NCBI RefSeq assembly: GCF_000785435.2
Contig: NZ_JTDB02000003.1
Location: forward strand, 558,001-622,000
Origin: Paraburkholderia sacchari
GTDB taxonomy: Bacteria; Pseudomonadota; Gammaproteobacteria; Burkholderiales; Burkholderiaceae
DNA length: 64,000 nucleotides
Direction: 5' to 3'
Positions within the stretch are counted from its first letter, which is position 1, and the number at the start of each line of letters is the position of its first letter. Under the pieces are notes generated by a model that saw only the letters and a program-made list of their open reading frames with translations, ran no database searches and was not told the DNA's origin. Made by a program: the position numbers and the translations under genes. This document shows positions 1-9,161 of the stretch, piece by piece.

Positions 1-811
1 AGTAGAGCTTGCCGAGCGTCGCGGCGAGGCCGGAGTTCTGCATGCCCACTTCGATTGCGAGCGTGCGGCACACCGATTCGTCGAAGCCGAGCAGACGCCC
101 GCCCCAGTAACCGCCGAGCAGACCAATGCCGTTGTGCAGCACCACGCCGAGCGCCACGAGCGGGCCCACCGTGGCGATGCTCGCGTGCGTGCTGCCCACC
201 ACGGCCGCGATGATCGCGAGGATCGAGACCATCGAGACGAGCGGCAGAATGGGCTCCACGCGCCGCACGAGGCCGCCCGCGAGACGGTTCACGACGAGGC
301 CGACGGCAATCGGCAGCGCCACGATCTGCAGGATGCTCATGAGCATGCCGTGCACGTCCACGACGATCGAGGCGTCGACATAAAAGCGCGTGAGCAGCGG
401 CGTCGCGAACACGCCCACGAGCGTCGAGAGCGCGCTGATCGTCACCGAAAGCGCGACGTCGCCGCGCGCGAGATAGATCATCACGTTCGAGGCCGTACCG
501 CTCGCGACGCTGCCCACCAGCACCATGCCCGCGGTGAGGTCGGGCGGCATGTGCAGTGCGTGGGCGATGACCCATGCGGCCAGCGGCATCACCAGATAGT
601 GCAGGAGGATGCCGGCGAGCACGGGCGCGGGCCGCGTGAAGACGCGCTGGAAGTCGGCGAACGAGAGCGTCACGCCCATGGCGAGCATGATGATCGTCAG
701 GAGCGTCGTGACGTGCGGCGTGACTGGCGCGACGACACCCGGGTTGAAGTAGGCGAACAGCGAGACGAGGACGGCCCAGAGCGGGAATAGTCGGGTAATC
801 GGGGCAAGCAT
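1..811 (-). CDS. Bile acid:sodium symporter family (BASS) transporter, 3' end outside window
   Basis: The minus-strand reading frame opens with ATG at 811 ([15 protein letters not shown]) and stays open to the window edge, giving about 270 codons; the C-terminus is missing. The visible protein is almost entirely hydrophobic helices and carries [10 protein letters not shown] near the left edge, the conserved motif of the BASS/SBF family. Family members are inner-membrane sodium-coupled transporters; bacterial homologues move bile acids, pantothenate or keto acids, and the substrate cannot be set here. The MATE exporter gene lies upstream on the same strand, separated by about 150 bp, so co-transcription is possible but not shown. 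Confidence 0.85.
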   Translation of the reverse strand, partial: MLAPITRLFPLWAVLVSLFAYFNPGVVAPVTPHVTTLLTIIMLAMGVTLSFADFQRVFTRPAPVLAGILLHYLVMPLAAWVIAHALHMPPDLTAGMVLVGSVASGTASNVMIYLARGDVALSVTISALSTLVGVFATPLLTRFYVDASIVVDVHGMLMSILQIVALPIAVGLVVNRLAGGLVRRVEPILPLVSMVSILAIIAAVVGSTHASIATVGPLVALGVVLHNGIGLLGGYWGGRLLGFDESVCRTLAIEVGMQNSGLAATLGKLY

Positions 812-962
812 GAGCGGGTCCGTGAGCGGGCTGGTTATGGGGCTGGTTATGGGGCTGCGCGGGGCCCGCTATTTTAACCATGCGTTTAATGAACCGCTCG
901 GGTGGCTCTTTGGGACGCTTCGGCGGCGCGTTGGCAACCCGCCTGAGCGAGCGCGCGCGGCC

Positions 963-2381
963 TCAGCCCGCGCGCGCCGCCGCCTCGATTTGCGCGCGCC
1001 GGCTCATGCGATGAAAGCGCCACGTCATGAGCGCGGCCACGCTCGCGAGCCCGGCCGCGAGCCCCCACCAGAGCCCGAGCGCGCCCATCCCGAAGTGGAA
1101 CGCGAGCACATAGCCGACCGGAAAGCCGATGCCCCAATAGCCGAGCGTCGCGGCGACCATCGGAATGCGGGTGTCCTTCAGGCCGCGCAGGCAGCCGGAG
1201 CCCACGGTCTGCATACCGTCGACGATCTGGAACAGCGCGGCCACGCCGAGCAGCGACGCCGCGAGCGCGACGGTCTGCGCGTTGGCCGGATCGTCGAGGT
1301 GCAGATAGAGCCCGACGATCCAGTGCGGCGCGAGCACCATCACGAGCGCCGACATCGACATGAAGCCCACCCCCAGCGCCAGCGCGACGAAGCCCGCATG
1401 GCGCGCCGCGCGCGGCACGCCCGCGCCGATCCAGTAGCCCACGCGCACATTGGCCGCCTGGCCGATCGAGAGCGGCACCATGAACATCACCGAAGCCACG
1501 TTCAGCGCGATCTGGTGCGCGGCGAGCGGCGTCGCGCCGAGCAGGCCGGCCAGCAGGCCAGTGGCGAGAAAGAGCATCGATTCAACGGCGTAGGTGATCG
1601 CCACGGGCCAGCCGATGGCGAAAAGCTCGCCCATCAGCGGCGCGGTGGGCCGCCGCGCGACCACGAAGTGCTGATGCGAGGGCCGCAGGTGCAGCAGCGC
1701 CATCAGCACGAGCGTGGTGAGCCAGACGGTGATCGCGGTAGCGACCGCCGAGCCGAGAAAACCGAGGCGCGGCAGGCCCCACGCGCCGTGAATCAGCCCG
1801 TAGTTCAGGAAGCCATTGAAGAACACGCTGACGATCGAGATCCACAGCAGGCGCCTGGCCGCGCCGATGGCGGGCAGGAACGAGCGCATCAGCCCCACGC
1901 CGATCAGGCTGGCGGGCGCGCCCCAGCGCAGCACGGCCGCGTACTCGCCCACCTGGTGCGCGAGCACGGGCGGCTCGCCGAGCGCAACCAGCAGGGGCCC
2001 CGCGAACGACAGCAGCGCGAACGCCGGCACGGACAGCAGCAAGGACAGCGCGAAGCCGGTCCAGTAGATGTGCGGCACGCGGTGCAGATCGTCGGCGCCG
2101 CGCGCCTGCGCAACGCTCACGCTCACCGAGGTCAGCACGCCTTGCAGCACCGTCACCACCACGAAGAACAGGTTTGCGCCGAGCCCGCCCGCCGCGAGCG
2201 CGCCCGCGCCCAGCGACCCGAGCAGCACGGTGTCGGTCACGCTCATGGCCATTTGCGAAAGCTGGGCGATGGCGAGCGGCGCGGCAAGGCGTGCGGTGTC
2301 GGCGGCGTGGCGTTTGAGCGAGGGCGGGGCGATGGCGCGGCTCGCCTGATCGGCGGGCGCGGAGGTAGTCGGTCGGGTCAT
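963..2381 (-). CDS. MATE family multidrug efflux transporter
   Basis: A 472-residue polytopic inner-membrane protein, normal length for a MATE exporter with twelve helices. The N-terminal half starts with AAPLAIAQLSQMAMSVTDTV and the second half repeats the pattern (PVAITYAVESMLFLATGLLA), reflecting the two MatE bundles. MATE proteins extrude cationic drugs or metabolites using a sodium or proton gradient. The frame is open upstream to a TTG at 2390; I chose the ATG at 2381, which begins MTRPTTSAPADQ. Neither start has a convincing Shine-Dalgarno sequence. The family call is secure; substrate is unknown. Confidence 0.88.
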   Translation of the reverse strand: MTRPTTSAPADQASRAIAPPSLKRHAADTARLAAPLAIAQLSQMAMSVTDTVLLGSLGAGALAAGGLGANLFFVVVTVLQGVLTSVSVSVAQARGADDLHRVPHIYWTGFALSLLLSVPAFALLSFAGPLLVALGEPPVLAHQVGEYAAVLRWGAPASLIGVGLMRSFLPAIGAARRLLWISIVSVFFNGFLNYGLIHGAWGLPRLGFLGSAVATAITVWLTTLVLMALLHLRPSHQHFVVARRPTAPLMGELFAIGWPVAITYAVESMLFLATGLLAGLLGATPLAAHQIALNVASVMFMVPLSIGQAANVRVGYWIGAGVPRAARHAGFVALALGVGFMSMSALVMVLAPHWIVGLYLHLDDPANAQTVALAASLLGVAALFQIVDGMQTVGSGCLRGLKDTRIPMVAATLGYWGIGFPVGYVLAFHFGMGALGLWWGLAAGLASVAALMTWRFHRMSRRAQIEAAARAG

Positions 2382-2544
2382 GAAAAGCAAGCGCGGCGCG
2401 ATAAATCGCGCCGCGCGTTCAGAAAGTGCGTTCGTGTCGAGTTGAGAAGCTCAGTGCGAGATTACGCTTCTTTCGGACAAAAAGCACCCGGATGGTGCAT
2501 TCGCTTTCGAATCTATTTCATTTTTGGTCTGGCTGGCGCCTGCC

Positions 2545-2766
2545 TTACCCGGCTTCGCGCACCGCAATGCGCGTGTCGCCGAGCAGCACCGACTGGCCCG
2601 CGCGGATCTTGCACGTCTTGCGCAGTTCGACCTCGCCATCCACCTTCACGGCACCGGAGGCGACGATCTGCTTGGCCGAGCCGCCGCTGTCGGCGAGACC
2701 GGTGATCTTCAGGAGGTTGTGGAGTTCGACGTAGTCGCCGGTGAGAGTGAAATCGAGATTGGGCAT
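2545..2766 (-). CDS. S4-domain RNA-binding protein (YbcJ type)
   Basis: A small protein of 73 residues beginning MPNLDFTLTGDYVELHNLLK. Nearly the whole length is one S4 RNA-binding fold, with the typical stretch GGSAKQIVASGAVKVDGE followed by a short basic segment ELRKTCKIRAGQ. YbcJ-type proteins bind RNA, probably ribosomal or tRNA, but their exact role is not settled. A longer in-frame reading extends upstream to 3243, but that part lies antisense inside the helicase gene and is not S4-like, so ATG 2766 was chosen. It is divergent from the helicase, with about 105 bp between the two starts. Confidence 0.85.
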   Translation of the reverse strand: MPNLDFTLTGDYVELHNLLKITGLADSGGSAKQIVASGAVKVDGEVELRKTCKIRAGQSVLLGDTRIAVREAG

Positions 2767-2839
2767 GGTGGAAACGGAAATCAGGGGGTGCGCCGAGCGG
2801 GCACGCCGGGCAGGGCGCGCCGATGCTTGCGGACGAGAG

Positions 2840-2855
2840 GTGTATGAATATACAG
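2840..2855. promoter_or_regulatory. Candidate LexA (SOS) box upstream of the helicase
   Basis: The sequence GTGT-N8-ACAG with an AT-rich spacer (GTGTATGAATATACAG) differs by one base in the half-sites from the CTGT-N8-ACAG box used by LexA in Beta- and Gammaproteobacteria, and is followed by TA as in the extended consensus. It ends 17 bases before the helicase ATG. SOS control of uvrD is well known in E. coli. LexA binding here is inferred from sequence only. Confidence 0.5.
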
Positions 2856-2872
2856 TATGCGTCGCCGTGTCG

Positions 2873-5083
2873 ATGCCGGACACGGCACGCGACTTCATAT
2901 TTTCACCGGATATCGCCGCGCCTGCCTTGTCTACCATCTCCGCTGCCTCTCTCGCCGATTCTCCCTGCACGAGCGATATCGCGCCCGAGGCGGCGTCGTA
3001 TCTCGCGAAGCTCAACGACGCCCAGCGCGCCGCCGTCGAGCACGGCGGGTTGCAAGCGTTCGCGCCGGGCGCGGCGCTTCCTGCGCCGCTGCTGGTGATC
3101 GCCGGCGCGGGCTCGGGCAAGACCAACACGTTGGCGCACCGCGTCGCGCATCTGGTTGCGAACGGCGCCGATCCGCACCGCATCCTGCTGCTGACCTTCT
3201 CGCGCCGCGCGGCGCAGGAGATGACGCGGCGCGTCGCGCGCATCGCGGCCGGGGTCTCGGGCGCGGCGGCGGTCCTGGCTCAGGGGCTCAACTGGGCAGG
3301 CACATTCCACGGCATCGGCGCGCGCCTGCTGCGCGAATACGCCGAGCAGATCAGCCTCGCGCCGGCGTTCACGATCAACGACCGCGAGGACTCCGCCGAT
3401 CTCATGAACCTCGTGCGCCACGAGCTGGGGTTATCGGCGAAGGACAAGCGCTTTCCCGCGAAGTCGACGTGCCTCGCGATCTACTCGCGCGTCGTCAATA
3501 CCGGCGACTCGCTCGCGAACGTGCTCGCGCGCTCGTTCTCGTGGTGCCTCGAATGGGAGCCGCAACTGCGCGCGCTGTTCGCGGCCTACGTGGACGCCAA
3601 GCAGAAGCAGAACGTGCTCGACTACGACGACTTGCTGCTCTACTGGGCGCACATGGCGGCGGAGCCGGCCATCGCGGCCGATCTGGCGGGGCGCTTCGAC
3701 CATATCCTCGTTGACGAGTATCAGGACACCAACCGCCTGCAGGCGTCGATCCTGCTCGCGCTGAAGCCCGATGGGCGCGGCCTCACCGTGGTCGGCGACG
3801 ACGCTCAGGCGATCTATTCGTTTCGCGGCGCGACGGTGCGCAACATCCTCGATTTCCCGGCGCAGTTCGATCCGCCTGCGCGCCAGGTCACGCTCGAGCG
3901 CAACTACCGCTCGACCGAGCCGATCCTCGCCGCCTCGAACGCGGTGATGGACGCCGCCGCCGAGCGCTTCACCAAGAACCTGTGGACCGATCGCGCGTCG
4001 CAGCAGCGTCCGCGCCTCGTGACGGTCGCCGACGAAGCCACCCAGGCGCGCTACGTCGTCGAGCAAATTCTGGAGGCGCGCGAGGGCGGCATGACGCTCA
4101 AGCAGCAGGCGGTCCTGTTTCGCGCCGCGCACCACAGCGCGACGCTCGAAATCGAACTCGCGCGCCGCAATATTCCGTTCGTGAAATTCGGCGGCCTGCG
4201 CTTTCTCGACGCCGTGCACGTGAAGGACGTGCTCGCCGTGCTGCGCTGGGCCGAGAATCCGCTCGATCGCGTGGCGGGTTTTCGCGTGACGCAATTGCTG
4301 CCCGGCGTCGGACCCGCGACGGCGGCGCGCCTGCTCGATCAGGTCGCGGCCTGCACGGGCGCGTACCGTGCCGCGCAGGCGCTCGCCGCATTCGCGCCGC
4401 CGCCGCGCGCGGCCGAGGACTGGCCCGCGTTCGCGGCGCTCGTCGATCAGCTCGGTATGCGTGCCACGCCGTGGCCCGCCGAGTTCGAGCGCGTGCGGCG
4501 CTGGTACGAGCCGCATCTGGAGCGTAACCACGAAGATGCTCAGGTGCGTCTCGCCGATCTGCTGCAGATGGAAAGCATCGCGAGCACCTACGCGTCGCGC
4601 GAGCGCTTTCTCACCGAACTCACGCTGGATCCGCCCGACGCGACGAGCGCCGAGTCGGCCGATCCGCTGCTCGACGAGGACTACCTGATTCTTTCGACGA
4701 TCCATTCGGCCAAAGGCCAGGAGTGGCGCAACGTGTTCGTGCTCAACGGTGTGGACGGCTGCATCCCGTCCGATCTGGGCGCGGGCAGCGACGAGGAACT
4801 CGAAGAGGAGCGGCGCCTGCTCTACGTGGCGATGACGCGCGCGAAAGAAGATCTGCACATTGTCGTGCCGCAGCGCTTTTATGTGCACAACCAGGCCGCG
4901 AGCGGTGACCGTCACGTGTGGGCGTCGCGCACGCGCTTCATCGCCGCCGGGATGCTGCCGTTGTTCGAGTCGCGCGCCTGGCCGCCCGCGCCGGTGGTGA
5001 GCGCGCCGAGCGCGGCGGGACTGGCCGCCGCCGCGCGCGCGAAAGTCGAGATCGGCGCGAAGCTGCGCAAGATGTGGGAGTAG
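2873..5083 (+). CDS. UvrD/Rep-like superfamily 1A ATP-dependent DNA helicase
   Basis: 736 residues with the full SF1A motif set in order: Walker A AGAGSGKTNTL, motif II DEYQDTN, motif III VVGDDAQAIYSFRGA, motif IV LERNYRST, motif V STIHSAKGQEW and motif VI ERRLLYVAMTRAKEDL. These enzymes unwind DNA 3'-5' during mismatch and excision repair or fork restart. Motif III differs from the UvrD form (DDDQSIY), so this may be a paralogue rather than UvrD itself. The frame extends upstream to 2741, but I chose ATG 2873 because a LexA-like box sits directly before it and the earlier codons run back across the promoter region and into the divergent S4 gene. Confidence 0.9.
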   Translation: MPDTARDFIFSPDIAAPALSTISAASLADSPCTSDIAPEAASYLAKLNDAQRAAVEHGGLQAFAPGAALPAPLLVIAGAGSGKTNTLAHRVAHLVANGADPHRILLLTFSRRAAQEMTRRVARIAAGVSGAAAVLAQGLNWAGTFHGIGARLLREYAEQISLAPAFTINDREDSADLMNLVRHELGLSAKDKRFPAKSTCLAIYSRVVNTGDSLANVLARSFSWCLEWEPQLRALFAAYVDAKQKQNVLDYDDLLLYWAHMAAEPAIAADLAGRFDHILVDEYQDTNRLQASILLALKPDGRGLTVVGDDAQAIYSFRGATVRNILDFPAQFDPPARQVTLERNYRSTEPILAASNAVMDAAAERFTKNLWTDRASQQRPRLVTVADEATQARYVVEQILEAREGGMTLKQQAVLFRAAHHSATLEIELARRNIPFVKFGGLRFLDAVHVKDVLAVLRWAENPLDRVAGFRVTQLLPGVGPATAARLLDQVAACTGAYRAAQALAAFAPPPRAAEDWPAFAALVDQLGMRATPWPAEFERVRRWYEPHLERNHEDAQVRLADLLQMESIASTYASRERFLTELTLDPPDATSAESADPLLDEDYLILSTIHSAKGQEWRNVFVLNGVDGCIPSDLGAGSDEELEEERRLLYVAMTRAKEDLHIVVPQRFYVHNQAASGDRHVWASRTRFIAAGMLPLFESRAWPPAPVVSAPSAAGLAAAARAKVEIGAKLRKMWE

Positions 5084-5086
5084 GGG

Positions 5087-5839
5087 CTAGCCGCGCGGCT
5101 GGTTCTTCGGCGGCGGCACGAAGAAGTTGCGCAGCCAGGCGGCCAGGCGCGTGAACACGTCGTCGGGTTCCTCGACGAAAATTTCCGGCTTCAAAAGACG
5201 CAGATATTCCATGATCTGCTGCGCTTCCTGCTTCTGGAACGTGCCGTGCGCGATGGCGAGGCGCAAGAGGCCGCGCAGCTCGCCCAGACGCTCTCGCGCG
5301 AGACTGCCGCTCGCCTGCTCGCAGCCGATCTTCGCTTCATAGACGCGCTGGCGCACCGACTCCGCAAGCCGCCACGCAGGCGTCTGCATCGACTCTTCGA
5401 GCATCTGGATATCCTGCACGCCGGACTGGATCTGTGCGGCGAGCGGGTCGATCAGCGTCTGCCCGGCGTCTGCTTCGCGGACGATTGCGGCGGCCCACTC
5501 GCGGCACTGCTTCGCGCGCTCGTCGGGTGTCCATTCGGGCCTCGACGCAAAGCCAAAGCCGAATTCGCCCGCCTGGCGCAGCAGGATCGACACGACCTCG
5601 GGGAACTCCTTGTCGAGGGTGCGCTTGGCCCATGCGTACTGCCCGCCCTGCAAAAGCCGCTGCACGGCCTGCTCGGTGAGCGGCGTCATGTTGTCGAGCA
5701 GCTTCGCGCGCAGGAAGTCCTCGAACGATGGCGTGAGGAACTGCGGGTCGAGCTTGAGCGAGACGCGCAGGAACGCATCGAAATCCTTGCGCAGCGACGC
5801 AAGCGTTTCGTCCTTGAGAGTGAGAGTGATCTGCCCCAT
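5087..5839 (-). CDS. Conserved hypothetical protein
   Basis: 250 residues starting MGQITLTLKDETLASLRKDF; I do not recognise a family. It is mixed alpha-rich and soluble, with no signal peptide, and a C-terminal stretch KPEIFVEEPDDVFTRLAAWL followed by a proline-rich end. The N-terminal ~30 residues look like a short strand-helix module (LTLKDETLASLRKDFDAFL). A GGGG-type ribosome site precedes the ATG at 5839; an upstream in-frame start at 5884 adds 15 residues. The gene converges on the helicase with only three bases between stop codons and no terminator. Codon use is like its neighbours, so it looks native. Confidence 0.65.
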   Translation of the reverse strand: MGQITLTLKDETLASLRKDFDAFLRVSLKLDPQFLTPSFEDFLRAKLLDNMTPLTEQAVQRLLQGGQYAWAKRTLDKEFPEVVSILLRQAGEFGFGFASRPEWTPDERAKQCREWAAAIVREADAGQTLIDPLAAQIQSGVQDIQMLEESMQTPAWRLAESVRQRVYEAKIGCEQASGSLARERLGELRGLLRLAIAHGTFQKQEAQQIMEYLRLLKPEIFVEEPDDVFTRLAAWLRNFFVPPPKNQPRG

Positions 5840-5962
5840 GGTGTTGCCCCGTGTATTCCTCGCGGTGCCTGTCTGTCGCGCCAATGCAGGCCTCGACGGT
5901 TTATCGGCGCAGCGGGGCGAAACTTGAGGCGGGGCGGACCGGTGCCGACAGGGCAGGCAACC

Positions 5963-6286
5963 TCAGCGCAGCACGACGCCCTGCCAGAGGAAGAACACGC
6001 CCAGCCCCACAGCAATCGTGAGGAGCGGCCGTTTGGTGAGCGCGCTCACGGCGATAGCCGCGAGCGCACCGACGAGCTGCGGGTTGCGCCACGTGAGCTC
6101 GGCGTGCTGGCCGTGCGGCGACACGGCCATCGGCACGATGATCGCGGTGAGCACCGTGACGGGCACGAAGCCGAGCGCGGTGCGCACAATCGGCGGGAAC
6201 ACGAGCCGATCGCCGAGCACGAAGACGGCGGTGCGCACCGTCACGGTAATGACGGCCATGCCGAGAATCAGGACGACGTAGTTCAT
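5963..6286 (-). CDS. azlD: AzlD family branched-chain amino acid exporter small subunit
   Basis: 107 residues, four predicted membrane segments, starting MNYVVLILGMAVITVTVRTA and containing ALGFVPVTVLTAIIVP, typical of AzlD. It pairs with AzlC to form an inner-membrane exporter of branched-chain amino acids or analogues (azaleucine resistance in Bacillus). Its ATG overlaps the azlC TGA by four bases (ATGA), which implies translational coupling and a fixed ratio of subunits. Confidence 0.88.
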   Translation of the reverse strand: MNYVVLILGMAVITVTVRTAVFVLGDRLVFPPIVRTALGFVPVTVLTAIIVPMAVSPHGQHAELTWRNPQLVGALAAIAVSALTKRPLLTIAVGLGVFFLWQGVVLR

Positions 6287-7035
6287 GGGCGGCCTCCGGC
6301 GGTGTGTGCGTCCGTGGTTGTTGCGCTCGTGCGCGGCTTGCGCGGCAGCGAGAGCGCGACGCCCACGGCCACGCCCGCGAACACGGCGCCGAGCAGGCCG
6401 AGCTTGTACGGCCAGCCTTGCCAGAAGAAGGCGAGCGTGCCTGCCGTGGCAGCGGCGGCCAGGTAGCGCACGGCCACGAGTTGCGGCACGACGATGGCGA
6501 TGAAAGTGGCGACCATCGCGAAGTCGAGCCCGAGCGACTGCAGTCCCGGGAACGCCGCGCCGAACAGCAGGCCTGCCGCAGTCCACAATTGCCAGTTCAG
6601 GTACATCGAAAGGCCCGAGCCGAGGAAATGCCACGGCGAGACATCACCAGGCGCATGGCGGCGGAAATACGCCCAGGATACGGCGAACACCTCGTCGGTG
6701 AGCAGGGCGCCGAGCACGAGACGCCAGCGCATCGGCAGATGCGAGACATAGGGCGCGAGCGTCGCGCTGTAGAGCACGTGACGCAGATTCACGATGAGCG
6801 TGGTGGCCCAGATCACGGCAAAGCTCGCGTGCGAGGCGATCAGCCCTAGCGCGATGAATTGCGCGGAGCCCGCGAACACGGCGAGCGACATCAACTGGCC
6901 GTGCCAGAGCGAGAGCGGGCCCGAGGTGACGAGCGTGCCGAAAATGACGCCGAAGGGCGCGGAGCCGATCATCATGGGGATCGTGTCGCGCGCGCCGGCG
7001 ACGAATTCCTTGAAGCGATGGGGGTGACGGGGCAA
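6283..7035 (-). CDS. azlC: AzlC family branched-chain amino acid exporter large subunit
   Basis: About 250 residues, polytopic, with the AzlC signature region GSAPFGVIFGTLVTS and a mid-protein stretch SWAYFRRHAPGDVSPWHFLG. It is the permease partner of AzlD. The best start is TTG at 7035: there is a GGAG Shine-Dalgarno seven bases upstream and no ATG nearby that keeps the conserved N-terminal EFVAGARD segment. The unusual start may lower expression. The AraC-type regulator lies upstream on the same strand, a common arrangement for azlCD in Proteobacteria. Confidence 0.87.
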   Translation of the reverse strand: MPRHPHRFKEFVAGARDTIPMMIGSAPFGVIFGTLVTSGPLSLWHGQLMSLAVFAGSAQFIALGLIASHASFAVIWATTLIVNLRHVLYSATLAPYVSHLPMRWRLVLGALLTDEVFAVSWAYFRRHAPGDVSPWHFLGSGLSMYLNWQLWTAAGLLFGAAFPGLQSLGLDFAMVATFIAIVVPQLVAVRYLAAAATAGTLAFFWQGWPYKLGLLGAVFAGVAVGVALSLPRKPRTSATTTDAHTAGGRP

Positions 7036-7176
7036 GCGAGTCTCCAGATTGGGAGCCCAGCATAGCGGGAAGCGGCGCGCGCGGCTTGTACGTTCTTGCG
7101 GCGCGCTCGCTTTCGGCCGCTTCCACCCGCTCGCTCTATTGTCGGCGGGCGGCCTCTTGCGCCAGGGGTTGGGGGG

Positions 7177-8079
7177 CTAGTTGGCCTGCCAGCGGCCGGG
7201 CGGCACGCCGAACATGCGGCGGAAATGCCGCGTGAAATGACTCTGGTCCGTGAAGCCGCTCGCGGCGGCGACCTCGGCAACCGGGGCCCCCGCGCGCAAC
7301 GGCCCGAGCGCGCGCTGCAGCCGTAACTGAGTGCGCCACGCATGCGGGGGCAGACCTGTGGCCCGGGTGAACAGGCGCGTCGCGTGAAACGGCGAGAGAC
7401 CGACCGCCTGCGCGAGATCGGCCACGCGCAGCGGTTCGGTGAGATTGGCGGCCAGCAGCGCCTTCATGATTTCGACGCGCGGCTCGTTCGCGGCGGACCC
7501 GAACCGCGCCTCGCGCGTGCGCGCGTGGCGGGTCAGGAGCGTGGAAAGCGCGTCGAGCAATGCGCCCTCAACGGCAAGGAGGTCGGGCTGCGGAGCCTTC
7601 GGTGCGCCGAGTGCGCCTGGTGTATCGGACACCAGCGCGAGCGCGGTACGGCGGCGATCGGCATCTGCCTCCAGCAACTGGTGCGCGCGCGAGAGCCGGC
7701 GTGCGAGATCGGTGTCGCGGATTACCTCGGGGTCGAACCACGGCAGCGGCTGCGCGCGGCCCGCAATTTCTCCCGCGAGCGTGTGCAGATAGTCGACCGG
7801 CACATACATGACGCGATAACGCCAGCCTTCGTCCACAGCGCGCGAGCCCGTGTGAACCTCGCCCGGATTGATGACCGGCACGCTGCCCGCTTCCGCGACA
7901 TGCTGCGCACCGCGGTAGTGGTAGCACTCGGCGCCGTCCTCGATTACCGGGATCGTGTAGGCCTCGTGCCAGTGCGGCGTGAAGGTGTGATCGTGATATT
8001 CGGCCGTGAGCAGATCCGCGCCGGGCAAAAGCGGCGTGCGCCAATAACGGGCGGAATCGCGAAAACGGGCGAGCGTCAT
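7177..8079 (-). CDS. AraC family transcriptional regulator
   Basis: 300 residues. The N-terminal half is a cupin-like sensor (HDHTFTPHWHEAYTIPVIEDG, PGEVHTG). The C-terminal 100 residues hold the two AraC helix-turn-helix motifs: LRVADLAQAVGLSPFHATRL and VAEVAAASGFTDQSHFTRHF with FRRMFGVPPGRW. It lies upstream of azlCD on the same strand with a 140 bp gap, so it probably controls that exporter in response to an amino acid or related metabolite; this is inferred from position. The start ATG 8079 gives MTLARFRDSARYWR, normal for this group. Confidence 0.88.
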   Translation of the reverse strand: MTLARFRDSARYWRTPLLPGADLLTAEYHDHTFTPHWHEAYTIPVIEDGAECYHYRGAQHVAEAGSVPVINPGEVHTGSRAVDEGWRYRVMYVPVDYLHTLAGEIAGRAQPLPWFDPEVIRDTDLARRLSRAHQLLEADADRRRTALALVSDTPGALGAPKAPQPDLLAVEGALLDALSTLLTRHARTREARFGSAANEPRVEIMKALLAANLTEPLRVADLAQAVGLSPFHATRLFTRATGLPPHAWRTQLRLQRALGPLRAGAPVAEVAAASGFTDQSHFTRHFRRMFGVPPGRWQAN

Positions 8080-8105
8080 GGGAAGGGTCCGGCCAGACCC
8101 TTAGT

Positions 8106-8597
8106 CTAGCGCACGGGAATGGTCGTGCCTGCCGGCATTGGCACGGCGGTGACGCTGTTCTTCGCACTGCCGCTCACCACGCGGTCGCTGTACGTCAGGT
8201 AGACGAGCGCATTGCGCTTGGTATCGACCACGCGGACCACGTGCAGCGTCTTGAAAACCAGCGACATGCGCTCGCTGAAAACATCGGCCTGCTGCTTGAG
8301 CGGGGCCGCGAAGCTGATCGGGCCGACCTGGCGGCAGGCGATCGACGCTTCGGTCGGGTCTTCTGCGATTCCGAGCGTGCCTTTGACGCCGCCAGTGCGC
8401 GCGCGGGAGACGTAGCACGTGACGCCGCTCACGGCGGGATCGTCGTAGGCCTCGACGACCACTTTGTCGGAGCCGGTCACGCGGAAATTGGTGTTCACGC
8501 TGCCGATCTGCTCGGAATGGGCGGCGCCCAGCGCGAGCGCGCCGGCGCAGAAGGCGAGCGCCGGACGCAGTCGGGCGGCGAAGCGAGTCGGTTTCAT
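8106..8597 (-). CDS. creA: CreA family periplasmic protein
   Basis: 163 residues with an N-terminal signal peptide (basic [11 protein letters not shown], then a hydrophobic core ending around [11 protein letters not shown]), matching CreA. Conserved CreA elements seen are the [20 protein letters not shown] segment and [15 protein letters not shown]. The function of CreA is not known despite its old name. ATG 8597 is chosen over 8618 because it puts the positive residues directly at the start of the signal peptide. It lies immediately downstream of the 8666-8914 remnant and just upstream of the AraC gene, with 26 bases between. Confidence 0.85.
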   Translation of the reverse strand: MKPTRFAARLRPALAFCAGALALGAAHSEQIGSVNTNFRVTGSDKVVVEAYDDPAVSGVTCYVSRARTGGVKGTLGIAEDPTEASIACRQVGPISFAAPLKQQADVFSERMSLVFKTLHVVRVVDTKRNALVYLTYSDRVVSGSAKNSVTAVPMPAGTTIPVR

Positions 8598-8665
8598 GCG
8601 AAGTTCCGAAAATGGCAAAGCGACATTATCGGGCAGGGCGGGGTGGGGAGAGGCAGGTGGAGCGC

Positions 8666-8914
8666 CTAATAGTCGAACTCACGTTGATGCCGAAAAGCCA
8701 GCAGGTAGACAGTGTCGTGGCCCGGATCATGGAGATACATTGCGATATAGCCGGAATCGTCGAATGGAATCACGAGTTCGCGCAAGTCGGGCGACTCAGG
8801 CAATGGACGTCCGATTGCCGGCGTGATTTCCAAGGAGAGGAACTGCAGGGAGATGATTTGTGCGGCTTCAGGTGATTTGGACCTATCCGGCATTTTGTGG
8901 GCGAGGCATATCAC
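8666..8914 (-). pseudogene. RelE/ParE-type toxin, N-terminally truncated remnant
   Basis: The last ~65 codons read like the C-terminal half of plasmid-stabilisation toxins: IGRPLPESPDLRELVIPF, then DDSGYIAMYLHDP and the end [15 protein letters not shown] full RelE/ParE protein has about 95-100 residues; the first 30 or so, with the opening helix pair, are absent and replaced by unrelated sequence (MICLAHKMPDRSKS). No antitoxin gene is adjacent. The break lies where the IS256-type transposase fragment starts on the other strand, so insertion followed by decay is the likely cause. Probably not functional. Confidence 0.6.
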
Positions 8915-8928
8915 GAGAGGTAGAAATT

Positions 8929-9140
8929 ATGGATATGCCAATGAAGAAGAAACGCACGGTAGCCTCGCAGGCAGCGGCCCGCGGGCCGCTGCCTGAACTG
9001 CCCACGGAACTGCTGGATCAACTGGTCAAGGGGCCGATGACTCCGGTCGAGGTGCAGGATCTGATGCTGGCGTTCAACAAGGCCGTTATCGAGCGGGCAA
9101 CGAGTGCAGCGATGTCTGGCCATGGCTTGATTCAATCAAA
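8929..9140 (+). pseudogene. IS256-family transposase N-terminal fragment
   Basis: From ATG 8929 the first ~65 codons (KKKRTVASQAAARGPLPELP, then LLDQLVKGPMTPVEVQDLML and AFNKAVIERA) resemble the N-terminus of IS256-family (MULE-type) transposases. Homology fades around codon 65, after which the frame runs into the tRNA terminator; the DDE catalytic region of a ~400-residue transposase is missing. This is an insertion sequence remnant, unable to transpose. An AGAGG ribosome site precedes the start. Exact ends of the remnant need an alignment. Confidence 0.65.
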
Positions 9141-9161
9141 GGCCGAGCCGCCGCGCAAAAG

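Noticed and set aside
810..2705. A 631-codon plus-strand frame across the MATE gene
   Set aside because: Arg/His-rich shadow of the MATE gene on the other strand.
2545..3243. A 232-residue version of the S4 protein
   Set aside because: The extra N-terminal part is antisense to the helicase gene and not S4-like; the short form fits the family.
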